NCBI GenBank assembly: GCA_013076295.1
Contig: RQOL01000772.1
Location: forward strand, 2,294,001 to 2,358,000
Direction: 5' to 3'
DNA: 64,000 bases
DNA from: Sanderia malayensis
Taxonomy: Eukaryota > Cnidaria > Scyphozoa > Semaeostomeae > Pelagiidae
Below, one piece after another: positions 23,329-34,400 of this stretch. The position numbers were made by a program, and so were the translations under genes. The notes beneath the pieces were generated by a model, which was given only the letters and a program-made list of their open reading frames with translations, was not told the DNA's origin and did no database searches. The stretch's first letter is position 1; each line of letters opens with the position of its first letter.

Positions 23329-26117
23329 TTATGTTCTCTCGTTTTTGCTTGCACTCCTCTCGTATGTAACAATTTTTGACCAATTTTTTCTCTGATGTCG
23401 TTTCAATAACTCTTCAAAATATACCATCTTCTCTGATGCATCTCGTTTTTTTGTTAACTTCACGGGTGTTTTGCTTGAACTGTTCTGTTTGTTTGTAATT
23501 TTGTCAATTTTAGTCATGCTGTATGAATGTCCTAATAATAACACAATGTAACTGTAGTAACTCATCTACAATTCTTCATACTACTTCTTCTATGCAGCTC
23601 AAACTAACTTTAGCTACACTAGCTAATTGATAGTCTAGCTGGTCTCTATTCATCTGAGACGAATAAGATTAAATTTTCATTTCTCCCTTTCTTGTACACA
23701 TAAAATGTCACCAAACCCGTTTTTGGGAAATCTTTTTAAGTAGAAACAATAATTAACCTCCTACCTTTCATAATTTTTATCGCCACTTCTTTTCTATCAA
23801 TTGGTGCATTCCTTTCCAAATACATTTTCTCCGCTTGCTTTGAAAACACTAATTCCTTTGCCCAAAATCTTCTTTCGTGTTGTCTTGCCAGGTTAATCAA
23901 TCGTTTACCTTTTACGATAGTTAAACTATTCTTCGATAGCTGCAAAAGAGAAATTGAAGCAACTTCGTTAATCGTATTGCATACATAATTGCATTGCAAT
24001 TATTGGATTTTCATCAGGATCAGTGAAATCTTGAAAATTGAAAGGTTGAAACTTACTTTCGTTTCCAAGCTATTATCTTTGGAATTTGCAACAAAATTGA
24101 TTCGTTTTTCGTATTCAGTTTCTGCATTTGAGAAGTTGCGAGCAAGATCATGTTTCGTAGAATGATTTCCATTCTTACTTAACAATGTAAATTCTTGTTC
24201 AAGTAACTCAATGATTGTTTTCATATCTGGTCTACATTCTACAGTAGTGTGAATGCAAAATGAAATGATGTTCCTCATTGTTAAGTTCCAATGTTCATCA
24301 AATGGAAAAACAAATGCGTTGTCATCATTTGATGCAAAGTCACAAGTGGTCCAATGACAAGGTACACGTTTTGCAATAAGTTGCCATGCCAATGCACCAA
24401 AGCTACAAAATTGAGGAAGCTATAATTGCAAAATGTTACCAAATGAAATTTTAGCCATTTGAAACACCTTGATATTTTAGTAAGTTAACAACGAAAATTA
24501 CCTGTATATATCTGAATAGATCTCAGGTAGCTCACCACGACTCTGCGCAGGAGCCATCCATGGTAACTGCGAAGTAATACCGTTGATTGGTTTATTATCG
24601 TGATCAATTTCTTGTGCGTATATGAAGTCAGAAAGGGTAATTTTTCCAGCATCACCATAATAAATGCTTGAAGCATTGATGAAATTGTGTAGAACTGATT
24701 TTGTGTGGATATACTCAATGGCAGAAGCAACTTTGAGTAAAATACAGCAAACATAATCATCAGTAAATTTAAGTTTTCCTTCGCGCATTGCATCTGTAAG
24801 ATTCCCATATCTGATTGGCTCAAAAATCCCAAATGTCGGACGATTAAAGGATGATTGGGTAAAATTTGCTGCCAAAAGATTGATAACGTTTTGGTGATGT
24901 AATTTCCTGAAACAAGCAAAATGTAATACTAATATTAATATAATCAAATACTAACGAAAGCAACTTAATATGCAGCAGGGATGAAGGCATCCGATCCGAT
25001 TGCATTATGGGATCGAGTCTCTCATGTCACGAGCCAGTAACTTAATGTGAAACTTTTCTAATAGGCAAAAAGAAGAGTTAATCAATAATCACTTACGACA
25101 AAATTTCCAATTCATTATGTAGCAAATGTTGTTCATACTGCTTTATGTTTTCATCAGAGATTTTTTGGAAATTTGATGCAGTTTTGATGCTGATCGAATG
25201 GCCATACCAATATCCTTGGTGAAGCAAAATTCGACCAAAGCAAATCAAGTCGGCTGATTTTTCATTGTTCATGGTCACGTCATTTATTGAAATTTCTGGA
25301 ACCAACTGCTCGCCACTTATCTGCGATGAAGACGTGACAGCAATCACAGCTAAGATATAGCAGCTGATATTTAATCAAGATTATTTTCTTTTGGAAGCAT
25401 GTTGTATACGTCATTGAAGCAAATCAATGCGCAATGACGTGTCACCTCTGAATTCCAAAGTATCACAAAGTCGGAAATATTCTCAAAATAATGAGGTGCC
25501 CAAAGTTAGTACAAATGTATTTGACGAATAGAGGAATAACGAAAAGAATTAATTTATTGATATTTACCACATCTGTCTCCGCTTCGTCTTTGTATTGCAT
25601 TCTTCTTAGTATTGCTTTCTCGTTCTCTTTGAAGATGATGCCACCATAACGAATCAGAATTTTCAAGCAAGACGGACTTGATTTTGCAATATCAACAGGG
25701 GAATGGCCATCTTTCGAAATGCTAGAAAGAACATTTCTTAGATCACTAAATCACTAATCTCTTTACGACACGATAGAGAGGAAAGAAGAGGAGTTCGAAA
25801 AGGACATTTTTTGCTTTTATCCTTAAGCTCTAAGCTTTAAAAATATAAGTGAAGGAAGCGCTTAACTCATGAAATTGAGCCATTAGAAAAATTAAATAAT
25901 GGCAAAAGATAATTTATGGAAAGATTGAATATTACGTGTTTGGGTTAGCTCCGTGCTTAAGTAGTAATTTCATGCAGCGTTGTTGAGAATGAGCCACCGC
26001 AGTGTGCAACGCAGTTTCACCATTTGCATTTTGTAAATTTACAATGCTACCAGATTCGAGCAATTTCTTCAATGTCCCCGTCTTCCCTTTCGAAGCAAAT
26101 TCATGAAGTAGCGACAT
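23329..26117 (-). CDS. Ankyrin-repeat pseudokinase
   Basis: The first exon (from ATG 26117) begins MSLLHEFASKGKTGTLKKLL and gives ankyrin repeats (GETALHTAVAHS, LLLKHGANPNT), continued in the exon near 25640-25720 (DGHSPVDIAK). Then comes a protein-kinase-like domain spread over 25093-25350, 24498-24910 and 24050-24410. The usual VAIK lysine survives (SISIKTA), but HRDLKxxN is LHNFINASSI, DFG is DFI (TLSDFIYA), APE is APA (PWMAPAQ) and the glycine loop is not canonical. It should therefore lack normal catalysis. C-terminal exons (about 23740-23950 and 23329-23500) are basic and probably helical (LINLARQHERRFWAKEL). The layout recalls integrin-linked kinase and other ankyrin-TKL kinases, but the sequence does not match ILK closely. 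The role is probably scaffolding, by inference. Confidence 0.75.
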
Positions 26118-26688
26118 TTTGTTTCGGTCGCTTTGCCAGCATTTATCTTTATTACGTCATATTAATATGAAGTCCTATGTTTCTTCAAATGTGCGGCTTG
26201 CAGTTTTAGCTGTAGCTCGTGCTAAAAAGAATATTAAAAAGAGTTTATTATTCGAATAGAAATATAACACTCGCATTTTCAAACATCAAAATGGATCTAA
26301 AACAAAATAAAGCGAGTCGGTAGTGAATCTATTTCTTGCTGTATCAGCGCATGCTCATTGACGGTTTCTCCTTTGCTATAAAATAATTGTCACCACCCCG
26401 AAGATGCACACGACACATATGCTGACCCAAATGCAGCCAAAGAAAGAAGAAAAACCCATGATGCAATGCGTATTGATGATTTCAATTTGCACATATTTTT
26501 ATGAAAAGTAACAATGGATATTTTAATAGTTAACAGCAGAGTAACAATCAAAAATTATAAAGCTTCTGCTTTCATAATGGAATCACATTCATACATACAT
26601 TTCATCGAGATTTCATTCAATGTTAATCAGCTTTTCAACGTGATCACTATTGACAGTTTGAAACTAATTAGATAAAAAAAGAGTGCAG
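26118..26688. other. Gap between pseudokinase start and PHETA stop
   Basis: 571 bp on a same-strand boundary. It should contain the pseudokinase promoter and the PHETA 3' UTR. I see no repeat or gene in it. Confidence 0.5.
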
Positions 26689-27588
26689 CTAAAATTTCAT
26701 AAAGTCTTCGTTTGCATCCCCTTCGTATTCTCTGATCAATGTCCATATTGATGCAGCATATCTGTTATGCAATGTCTGAAAAGTGTTTTTTCTCTCAATG
26801 CTCATGCTAAGTTTCATATCAGTCAAATCAGATTGTTCTATCAAAGTTTTTCCCTGTACCTTCCTTCTTATGCTTTGATAAACTTTCCTTCCCGGAGCGC
26901 TCGGGCTCTCACATGACGACTTTACTGTAATTTTATTTAGGTTTTCTGAGCTCTTTGATCTCCTAACACCCTGAATCATGTTCTTAGATGCTGTAACTAC
27001 TGTCAACAAATTGTTAAAGCTTTTGGGACCTGCAATTGTATTTCTATCCAAGCTTGATTTAAGCTTATTGTTATTCTTCCTTTGAAGTGATTTCTCTTGT
27101 TGTTTTGGCATTTCCATATAATCAACATCTTGAAAATTAATATCAGCAATTGCTCCTGCAACATTTTCAGCTGCATTTTGAGCTTTTCTTTCATTTTCTT
27201 TCAGTCTGATAAGTTTCTTTTCTAGCTCTGTCATAATCATGTGAGTATAGTTGTAAGGTGCATTTGCAATGTTCTTTATCCATGATACCAATTCATCTTC
27301 ATTAAATGCACATAACACATATACTCTTGTATTGCTTCCAAAGAACGAAATTGTGAATGAAAATCTATCTGAGTCACAAACACAGACATTGCTATCTTCC
27401 AAAATGATGACGCCGATAGGTTGTCTATCACCTTGTTTTTCAAAATAAAATAGTAAATTCCCTTTCAACACAAACCATCTTCGTTGGTAACAGCGATTGA
27501 GATTTCCTTTTTTATTCAAATATCCTTCTTTTTCTACTCCAACTATACTGCTGGCGTAGGCCGTAAGAAATTTCTCATTTATCTTCAT
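26689..27588 (-). CDS. PHETA/sesquipedalian endosomal PH-domain adaptor
   Basis: This single-exon protein of 299 residues matches the sesquipedalian family (PHETA1/2, IPIP27), adaptors that recruit the inositol 5-phosphatase OCRL to endosomes. The start MKINEKFLTAYAS parallels human MKLNERSLAFYA. The PH domain covers about residues 18-113 (EGYLNKKG, YQRRWFVLKGNLLFYFE, PIGVIILED, WIKNI). A coiled segment follows (MTELEKKLIRLKENERKAQ). The C-terminus keeps the OCRL-binding F&H motif, FQTLHNRYAASI, at about residues 270-281. The middle is longer and more basic than in vertebrate members. The ancestral single copy probably predates the vertebrate PHETA1/PHETA2 split, so I give no numbered symbol. 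Confidence 0.9.
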   Translation of the reverse strand: MKINEKFLTAYASSIVGVEKEGYLNKKGNLNRCYQRRWFVLKGNLLFYFEKQGDRQPIGVIILEDSNVCVCDSDRFSFTISFFGSNTRVYVLCAFNEDELVSWIKNIANAPYNYTHMIMTELEKKLIRLKENERKAQNAAENVAGAIADINFQDVDYMEMPKQQEKSLQRKNNNKLKSSLDRNTIAGPKSFNNLLTVVTASKNMIQGVRRSKSSENLNKITVKSSCESPSAPGRKVYQSIRRKVQGKTLIEQSDLTDMKLSMSIERKNTFQTLHNRYAASIWTLIREYEGDANEDFMKF

Positions 27589-27762
27589 AATCGAATATTA
27601 CGTTTTTGACTCACTCCATTTTTGAAACACAGTTAGCAACAACCCGTTGATATTTAACTCAATACAACATCACGCTGCAGATAAATTAATACCAAAGGTC
27701 ATACAATGAATAATCACAAAAGAGGAAAAAAACTCAATTACAAAGTAAACTCCTTCCTTCCG

Positions 27763-27860
27763 TTGGCAAAAAATACTAGTGGTCAAAAGGACCTCCTCAC
27801 GAAACGGAGAAGTGCGTGCATCAAAAGAATAACCTTAATTATGCGGAGGAGCAAAGGAAT
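27763..27860. repeat. Dispersed block shared with the HGH1 upstream region
   Basis: This stretch lies upstream of the PHETA start and begins TTGGCAAAAAATACTAGTGG, then TCAAAAGGACCT; it ends TATGCGGAGGAGCAAAGG. A similar pair of blocks flanks 53244-53460, upstream of HGH1 (GGCAAAAGATACTAGTAGTC at its start; TATGCGGAGGAGAAAAG at its end). The interior differs in length. It is either a decayed transposon or a shared promoter-proximal element. Confidence 0.45.
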
Positions 27861-27874
27861 TCCCAGTGGGGTGG

Positions 27875-28280
27875 TACACGTTTTTTTTTTATAAGAAACC
27901 TGGCGCAAGGCCTGGTAGTAAAAGTTTCTTAATTTTTGGCCACAATTTAGTTCTAAAAGTTTCTTAAAAGTTTCTTAATTTAATGAAAAAATTTGCAGTG
28001 AAAACGAAGAAAAAAACGTGGATGTAGCAAAATATTAGTATTATAACAAAGAAAAATCGTCAATGTGAAAAATCGTCATGTGGAGCCGACAATGTTATGC
28101 TTTGCACACAAAACACACTTACTGTAGTTGACATTTGTTCAACCCGTAAAGGAAAAACGTGTTTCCGAAATTTCTAATGTTTCTTAAATATTTCCTTGTA
28201 GTTCTAAAAGTTTCTTAAATTTTTGGGTGTCTGGATCTAGGTTTCTTGTAAACCGGTTTCTTATAAAAAAAAAACGTGTA
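27875..28280. mobile_element. TA-flanked MITE, CACG/T-run family
   Basis: The perfect terminal inverted repeat starts CACGTTTTTTTTTTATAAGA at the left and has its exact complement at the right (through CGTG at 28278); 24 bp match. TA flanks each end (27875-27876 and 28279-28280). The interior holds repeats of AAAAGTTTCTTAA. The terminus is close to that of the MIOX-intron element (CACTCTTTTTTTTATAAGAA), so the two form one family. About 400 bp with no coding capacity. Confidence 0.8.
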
Positions 28281-28489
28281 GAGTAGACTCAATACATTGC
28301 ATCTTGTACGAACGACAAAAGCACAGGGTCGCCGCGGGTCCGAGTCCGCCAACAGCCACAAAGCCCAGTCAATATGTTGGGGTGAGAAACCAGCTTGTTG
28401 TTGCTGGAAGTGGGAGCCAACTTTTGGGTAAATAAAATATTTTGTTTTCAGTGGTTTCATTATAATGATCGAGAGCTAGACTTCATAAG
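28281..28489. other. Short unique segment before the satellite
   Basis: Contains a GC-richer patch near 28320-28400 (GGTCGCCGCGGGTCCGAGTC). It could be a fragment of an older repeat. A minus-strand frame here shows no domain. Confidence 0.4.
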
Positions 28490-30412
28490 TACCTGACCGC
28501 GAAGGATCTGGGTCCACTAAAATTTGAACCCTTGCTAGAATAGAGAGCTGGGAATTGTTTCAACGTGATCAGTAGGACCTATTTAGTATAATTCGACTTC
28601 TTGTGAGTCATTTTTCAGTCTACTTCAAAATTTGATTTTGCAGTACCTACTTCCTCTATGATAGAAAGCTTAAATAGCTATCCGCGGGAATTCTGGGTCC
28701 ACGAACCATTACTCCCAGAGAGCTGGGAATTGTTTGAACGTGATCAGTAGGTCCCATTTAGTATAATTCGACTTCTTGTGAGTCATTTTTCAGTCTACTT
28801 CAAAATTTGATTTTTCAGTACCTACTTCCTCTATGATAGAAAGTTTAAATAGCTATCCGCGGGAATTCTTGGTGCACGAACCATTACTCCCAGAGAGCTG
28901 GGAATTGTTTGAACGTGATCAGTAGGTCCCATTTAGTATAATTCGACTTCTTGTGAGTCATTTTTCAGTCTACTTCAAAATTTGATTTTTCAGTACCTAC
29001 TTCCTCTATGATAGAAAGTTTAAATAGCTATCCGCGGGAATTCTTGGTGCACGAACCATTACTCCCAGAGAGCTGGAAATTGTTTCAACGTGATCAGTAG
29101 GTCCTATTTAGTATAATTCGACTCCTTGTGAGTCATTTTTCAGACCATTTCAAAATTTGATTTTTCAGTACCTACTTCCTCTATGATAGAAAGTTTAAAT
29201 AGCTATCCGCGGGAATTCTGGGTCCACGAACCATTACTCCCAGAGAGCTGCGAATTGTTTCAACGTGATCAGTAGGACCTATTTAGTATAATTCGACTCC
29301 TTGTGAGTCATTTTTCAGACCATTTCAAAATTTGGTTTTTTAGTACCTACTCCATGTATGATAGAAAGTTTAAATAGCTATCCGCGGGAATTCTGGGTCC
29401 ACGAACCATTACTCCTAGAGAGCTGGGAATTGTTTCAACATGATCAGTAGGTCCCATTTAGTATAATTCGACTTCTTGTGAGTCATTTTTCAGTCTACTT
29501 CAAAATTTGATTTTTCAGTACCTACTTCCTCTATGATAGAAAGTTTAAATAGCTATCCGCGAGAATTCTGGGTGCACGAACCATTACTCCCAGAGAGCTG
29601 GGAATTGTTTCAACGTGATCAGTAGGTCCCATTTAGTATAATTCGACTTCTTGTGAGTCATTTTTCAGTCTACTTCAAAATTTGATTTTTCAGTACCTAC
29701 TTCCTCTATGATAGAAAGTTTAAATAGCTATCCGCGGGAATTCTTGGTGCACGAACCATTACTCCCAGAGAGCTGGGAATTGTTCCAACGTGATCAGTAG
29801 GACCTATTTAGTATAATTCGACTCCTTGTGAGTCATTTTTCACACTATTTCAAAATTTGAATTTTCAGTACCTACTTCATGTATGATAGAAAGTTTAAAT
29901 AGCTATCCGCGGGAATTCTTGGTGCACGAACCATTACTCCCAGAGAGCTGGAAATTGTTTCAACGTGATCAGTAGGACCTATTTAGTATAATTCGACTCC
30001 TTGTGAGTCATTTTTCAGACCATTTCAAAATTTGGTTTTTTAGTACCTACTCCATGTATGATAGAAAGTTTAAATAGCTATCCGCGGGAATTCTGGGTCC
30101 ACGAACCATTACTCCTAGAGAGCTGGGAATTGTTTCAACATGATCAGTAGGTCCCATTTAGTATAATTCGACTTCTTGTGAGTCATTTTTCAGTCTACTT
30201 CAAAATTTGATTTTTCAGTACCTACTTCCTCTATGATAGAAAGTTTAAATAGCTATCCGCGAGAATTCTGGGTCCACGAACCATTACTCCCAGCGAGCTG
30301 GGAATTGTTTCAACGTGATCAGTAGGTCCCATTTAGTATAATTCGACTTCTTGTGAGTCATTTTTCAGTCTACTTCAAAATTTGATTTTGCAGTACCTAC
30401 TTCCTCTATGAT
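28490..30412. repeat. 175-bp satellite array, left part
   Basis: About eleven head-to-tail monomers. The anchor TATGATAGAAAG recurs at a strict 175-bp spacing from about 28656 to 30406. A monomer contains TAGCTATCCGCGGGAATTCT, CCACGAACCATTACTCC, the hairpin CCCAGAGAGCTGGG, CGTGATCAGTAGG, TAGTATAATTCGACT and TTTTTCAGTC. Three rare variants, CCGCGAGAATTC (29561 and 30261), TCCATGTATG (29351 and 30051) and CAACATGATCAG, each recur exactly 700 bp apart, showing a four-monomer higher-order unit. The array is cut at 30412 by the BEL element and resumes at 36613. Confidence 0.92.
30408..30412. repeat. Target site duplication of the BEL element (left)
   Basis: ATGAT here is repeated immediately after the other LTR at 36613-36617. 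The uninterrupted satellite reads CTCTATGATAGAAAG, so the duplication came from one satellite monomer. Five-base duplications are usual for BEL/Pao integrases. Confidence 0.9.
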
Positions 30413-30629
30413 TGTTGTAAAGTGAGGTTCTAACGAGGCAGTGAAAACACATTCGTAGTTAACATAACATAACATGGATATAAAAAGGCAAGGAATATAA
30501 GTACGTCTGCGATTAAACAAGTGAACAAGTGTCCGAATAAACATGATACATGATTACATAACCATGGCTCACGTGAGCCCTACAATCACGTGGTTCTTTT
30601 CACCACAACTAAGATATACCATTACAACA
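30413..30629 (-). repeat. BEL LTR (3' LTR of the element)
   Basis: 217 bp that starts TGTTGTAAAG and ends ACAACA, identical to 36396-36612. It contains the palindrome GGCTCACGTGAGCC and a TATAAAAAGG stretch on the plus strand. In element orientation this is the downstream LTR. Confidence 0.93.
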
Positions 30630-30641
30630 TTCTCCCCCGTT
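30630..30641 (-). other. Polypurine tract of the BEL element
   Basis: On the minus strand this reads AACGGGGGAGAA directly before the LTR, the usual place and composition for the second-strand primer of an LTR retrotransposon. Confidence 0.75.
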
Positions 30642-30725
30642 TTGGCTCTACGATGAGACCAAAAACTACGTAACATAACAATGATAATTAGCTATAAGAT
30701 TATAAAAATAACAAAAAACGATCGT

Positions 30726-31493
30726 TTACAAAATGTCTCTACGAAGCAATTCACCGATTGGGGCAGCATTGCGCTTTGGTCTTGAATCAGTTCGCGCGTT
30801 GGCTTGCTGCGACGTAGCATGCGATGGCTGCGGTGGCGCGTCATTCTCATTGTCACAAGATTTACTTAATGGTAGGCTACAATTAATTTCAAGCGGAATA
30901 AGTAATTTTAGAGCCCTGTTTAGGACTCTCTTACCACCCTCTTGCGAAGCGACTTGTACCTTGGCAGCACGAATGGAGCCATCATTTCCCTTGAATAATT
31001 CCAATACCTTGCACATTTTCCAAAAACATCGCTTCCGCTCTTCGTCTTTCAGAATGACAATGTCTCCTACAGCAACAACCGGTTCTCGAGCCTTGTCTTT
31101 TGGCCTAAATGCTGCTAAAAGACTAGAAAGATATTCATTGCGCCAGCGCGCAGTAAATTGACTTAATACCCTACGGTTATATCGGGCTCGCCTAGAAAGA
31201 GTGTCGTGTGTACTCACAATTTCGTAGTGGCCATCGCTAGGTAAGAGAGATAGATTGCGACCACTTATCAATTGAGATGGTGTTAACGGATACGATATTC
31301 CGTCTTGATCTTCGTAGACATACGTGATTGGCCGAGAATTGATAATACTTTCTATCTCCACTAAAATGGTACCTAATTCCGAATAGCTTAATAAGGAACG
31401 GCCGACTATCTTTACCAGACACCGTTTCACACTTCGCACTAGTCTTTCCCACATGCCCCTTGCCAAGGGGCAAGCTCTACGATGAATTTCCAT
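30726..31493 (-). CDS. BEL integrase C-terminal part, in a shifted frame
   Basis: This 255-codon frame overlaps the end of the long gag-pol frame and continues the integrase. It has the conserved MWERLVRSVKRCL block, INSRPITYV, LTPSQLISGR and a C-terminal DUF5641-like segment (VVAVGDIVILKDEERKRCFW), then a basic tail to the stop at 30726. In other BEL/Pao elements these segments are in one frame with the integrase core. Here they are one base out of phase, with the break in a G run near 31460. The break may be a true inactivating indel, a sequencing error in a homopolymer, or less likely programmed frameshifting. Confidence 0.85.
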   Translation of the reverse strand: MEIHRRACPLARGMWERLVRSVKRCLVKIVGRSLLSYSELGTILVEIESIINSRPITYVYEDQDGISYPLTPSQLISGRNLSLLPSDGHYEIVSTHDTLSRRARYNRRVLSQFTARWRNEYLSSLLAAFRPKDKAREPVVAVGDIVILKDEERKRCFWKMCKVLELFKGNDGSIRAAKVQVASQEGGKRVLNRALKLLIPLEINCSLPLSKSCDNENDAPPQPSHATSQQANARTDSRPKRNAAPIGELLRRDIL

Positions 31494-34400
31494 TCGACGC
31501 CTTTTTGAGCGAGAAATTCACCAATTCTAGGACTACGCAATAATTTCCGTACTTCTTTGGCAGCACATTTAAATGTTTTAGCGTTGTCAGATATTATTGT
31601 GGAGGGCAGACCACGCCGCGCACAGAATCTCCTGAAAGCCCTGATGAAACATTCTACATCTAAAGACTCGACAAGCTCTAGATGTACAGCACGAGTTGAT
31701 GCGCATGTAAACAAACAGACATACGATTTGTGACTTTCAGCTGACTTTTTGTCTTTGACGAGAAGAGGCCCTGCGAAATCTAAGCCTACATGGCAAAACG
31801 GCGGACCATCATCGACGCGAAATTCGGGTAATTCAGGGTTATACACGGTCTTATAACACAACCCTTCGATTTTCTTACATAAAATGCAACCTTTGACTAT
31901 GCGTTTGACCATTTCTCGTCCGCGCAAAATCCAATACTTCTGTCTTACGAGGTTCAATGTGTCTCTAGTTCCGTTGTGGTACACTGAATCGTGACACTGC
32001 TTGGCAATTAGCTCTGAATAACGATTACGCGAGGGTAGCAGTATTGGCACTTTATTTGCGTCAGCCACGTTGGCCTTACCAATACGAGATTTACACCTAA
32101 GAACTTTATGACTGTCCAGAAACAAATTGAACTGTGTTACGTATAATGGTGTCTTAACTTTGTTCTGCGTTTGAGTTTCCGAAGTTAAGAAGGCTATTTC
32201 TTTAGAAAAGACGTCACTTTGTATTGACCTGATTAAGGCGATTTCAGCTGATTCTAGCTCATTAACCCCAAGCCTTTCCTCTTCGTTTCGGGTTTCCTTA
32301 TTAATTGCTGACTTCAAATTCGAGATGAACCTGTATACCCATGCAACGGTACGTAACACCTTATTCTTACTACTAAAACGCGATAAATCGATCAATTTAT
32401 CAATACGAGGCTGCAAGCCTTTGTCAGCAACTAGCATGGCATGTGTTATTACCGGATCTTTCTTAACCTTTTCCTGCATAGCACTTGGAATCTCTAATTC
32501 CTTACTGGATGGGCGTGTTGGCCAATTTTCCGAATTTACCTTTAAATATTTTGGACCCTCCCACCACAAAAGGTTGGCTACAAGGTCGGAAGACTTACCA
32601 CGCGAGGGAAGATCTGCTGGGTTTTCAACCCCCGGGCAATGAAACCATTGTTCCCTATTTGAAACTTGTAATATTTCCGACACTCTATTGCGTACATACT
32701 GGGTCCAAGGCTTGTTGTTTTGAATCCAGCAAAGGACTGACATGGAATCGACCCAATAAAATTTCTCAATGGCTGTCAGCTTAAGTTCTTCTTGAAGAAT
32801 TCCTTCCACGGTATGGACAAGTTTAGCCATCAAACAAGCACCCAGTAGTTCTAAGCGAGGTATGCTCTGTTTCTTAATAGGGGCTACTTTAGACTTAGAT
32901 GCTAAAAACCTTGTATCTATTGCGCCAGATGCATATTCCACACGTACATATACAACACTAGCATATGCGCGCTCGCTTGCGTCAGAAAACCCATGGATCT
33001 GCACACCTTTGACGTTTCCCTTTATTGCAATGCATCTTGGGATTTTTACACCCTTAAATTGCGTGAGAGAATTGCATAGTGAGTCATACGTTTTTCTGTC
33101 AGTTCCCTGCAATTCAGAATCCCAGTCGGTTTTACTCAAGCACAGCTGTTGAAAAAACATCTTAAAATTTACCGTCAAAACACTTATCATACCAAGTGGG
33201 TCGAAGATCGTGGCCATTATTTTCAATACTGAGCGTTTGGAAGGGGTTAAAGATTTTGCAAATTCTGCAACAGATGCTAATTCCAGCTCTAATGTATCAA
33301 GATCGGTGTTCCAGTTAACCCCTAGGACCTTATTTCCCTCCCCCGAACTAGGGTTACCTATAACATGCTTCGAGTACGAGTGATCATCCTCTGCTGTCTC
33401 AACTAACGTTTCAGACACCGTGTTTCTCTGTGAGACTTTGTTTTCGTGCATTTCGATCTGGTTGAGGAGGATTTTATCGTTCGAGTTCCATTTCCTGAGA
33501 TTGAACCCCCCGGCTAACATGATCTCTTTTGCCTTTGCGTAAATTTCAAATGCTTCGTTTGCATTATTCGACCCAAACGAGAGATCATCGCAATATAGCC
33601 TGTTCAAAACCTTGACAACCTCTGGAAATTCGTTTTGAAATTGAGATACATGATGCTTAATTGTTTCTCCTAAGACGGCAGGGCTACAGGTCAAACCAAA
33701 GACTAATCTGCAATAACGGTATTGCACGACAGATGGATTATCTTTGGTAATATCGTCGAACCACAAAAACCTTAGGACGTCCCTGTCTGCTTCTTGTATT
33801 TGCACTTGCAAAAAGGCTTTCGCAATGTCAGCCGTGAGTGCAATTGGGTGGGCACGAAATCTTACGAGTGTATCGAATAACAATGGCATGTGATTGTTTC
33901 CTATCTCTAACCTGTCGTTGAGAGACAAACAATTTTGATTACTCTTAGCTGATCCATCAAAGACGACACGTAATTTGGTGGTTTGTCTTTCGTTTCTGAC
34001 CACCCCAAAATGACATAAAAAATGTGCGTTATGTTCATCCTCTTTTTCAGGGGTTACCTTCTCTATAATGCCTGAGGCATGCTGTTCTTTGAAAACCTCA
34101 TCGTATTGCTTGAGAAGTTCGGGATTTTCTCGCAATTTCTTATAAAGACTGTTAAGACGATTTCTGCACATATCATAATCCGATAGTAATTTTTCTGAAA
34201 TATTTTCCTTCCAGGGAAGGCCTACCTCATATCGTTGATCTTTATCCACAAATTTGATTTGGATGTCGGGCGTTCTTTCCTCGGTTTTTTCGTTGTGCTC
34301 AATACCCATAGACTCGTGTTTCCAAAATCTGTCAAGCGATTCAGAGATTTCGCGATTTTCGTCCAATACGTCTTCTCTGCAAGGCACAATGTCTAGAACA

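Noticed and set aside
28600..28800. Hammerhead ribozyme in the satellite monomer (minus strand CTGATCACGTTGAAAC)
   Set aside because: The CUGAUGA core is not present and the stem II/GAAA arrangement does not fit.
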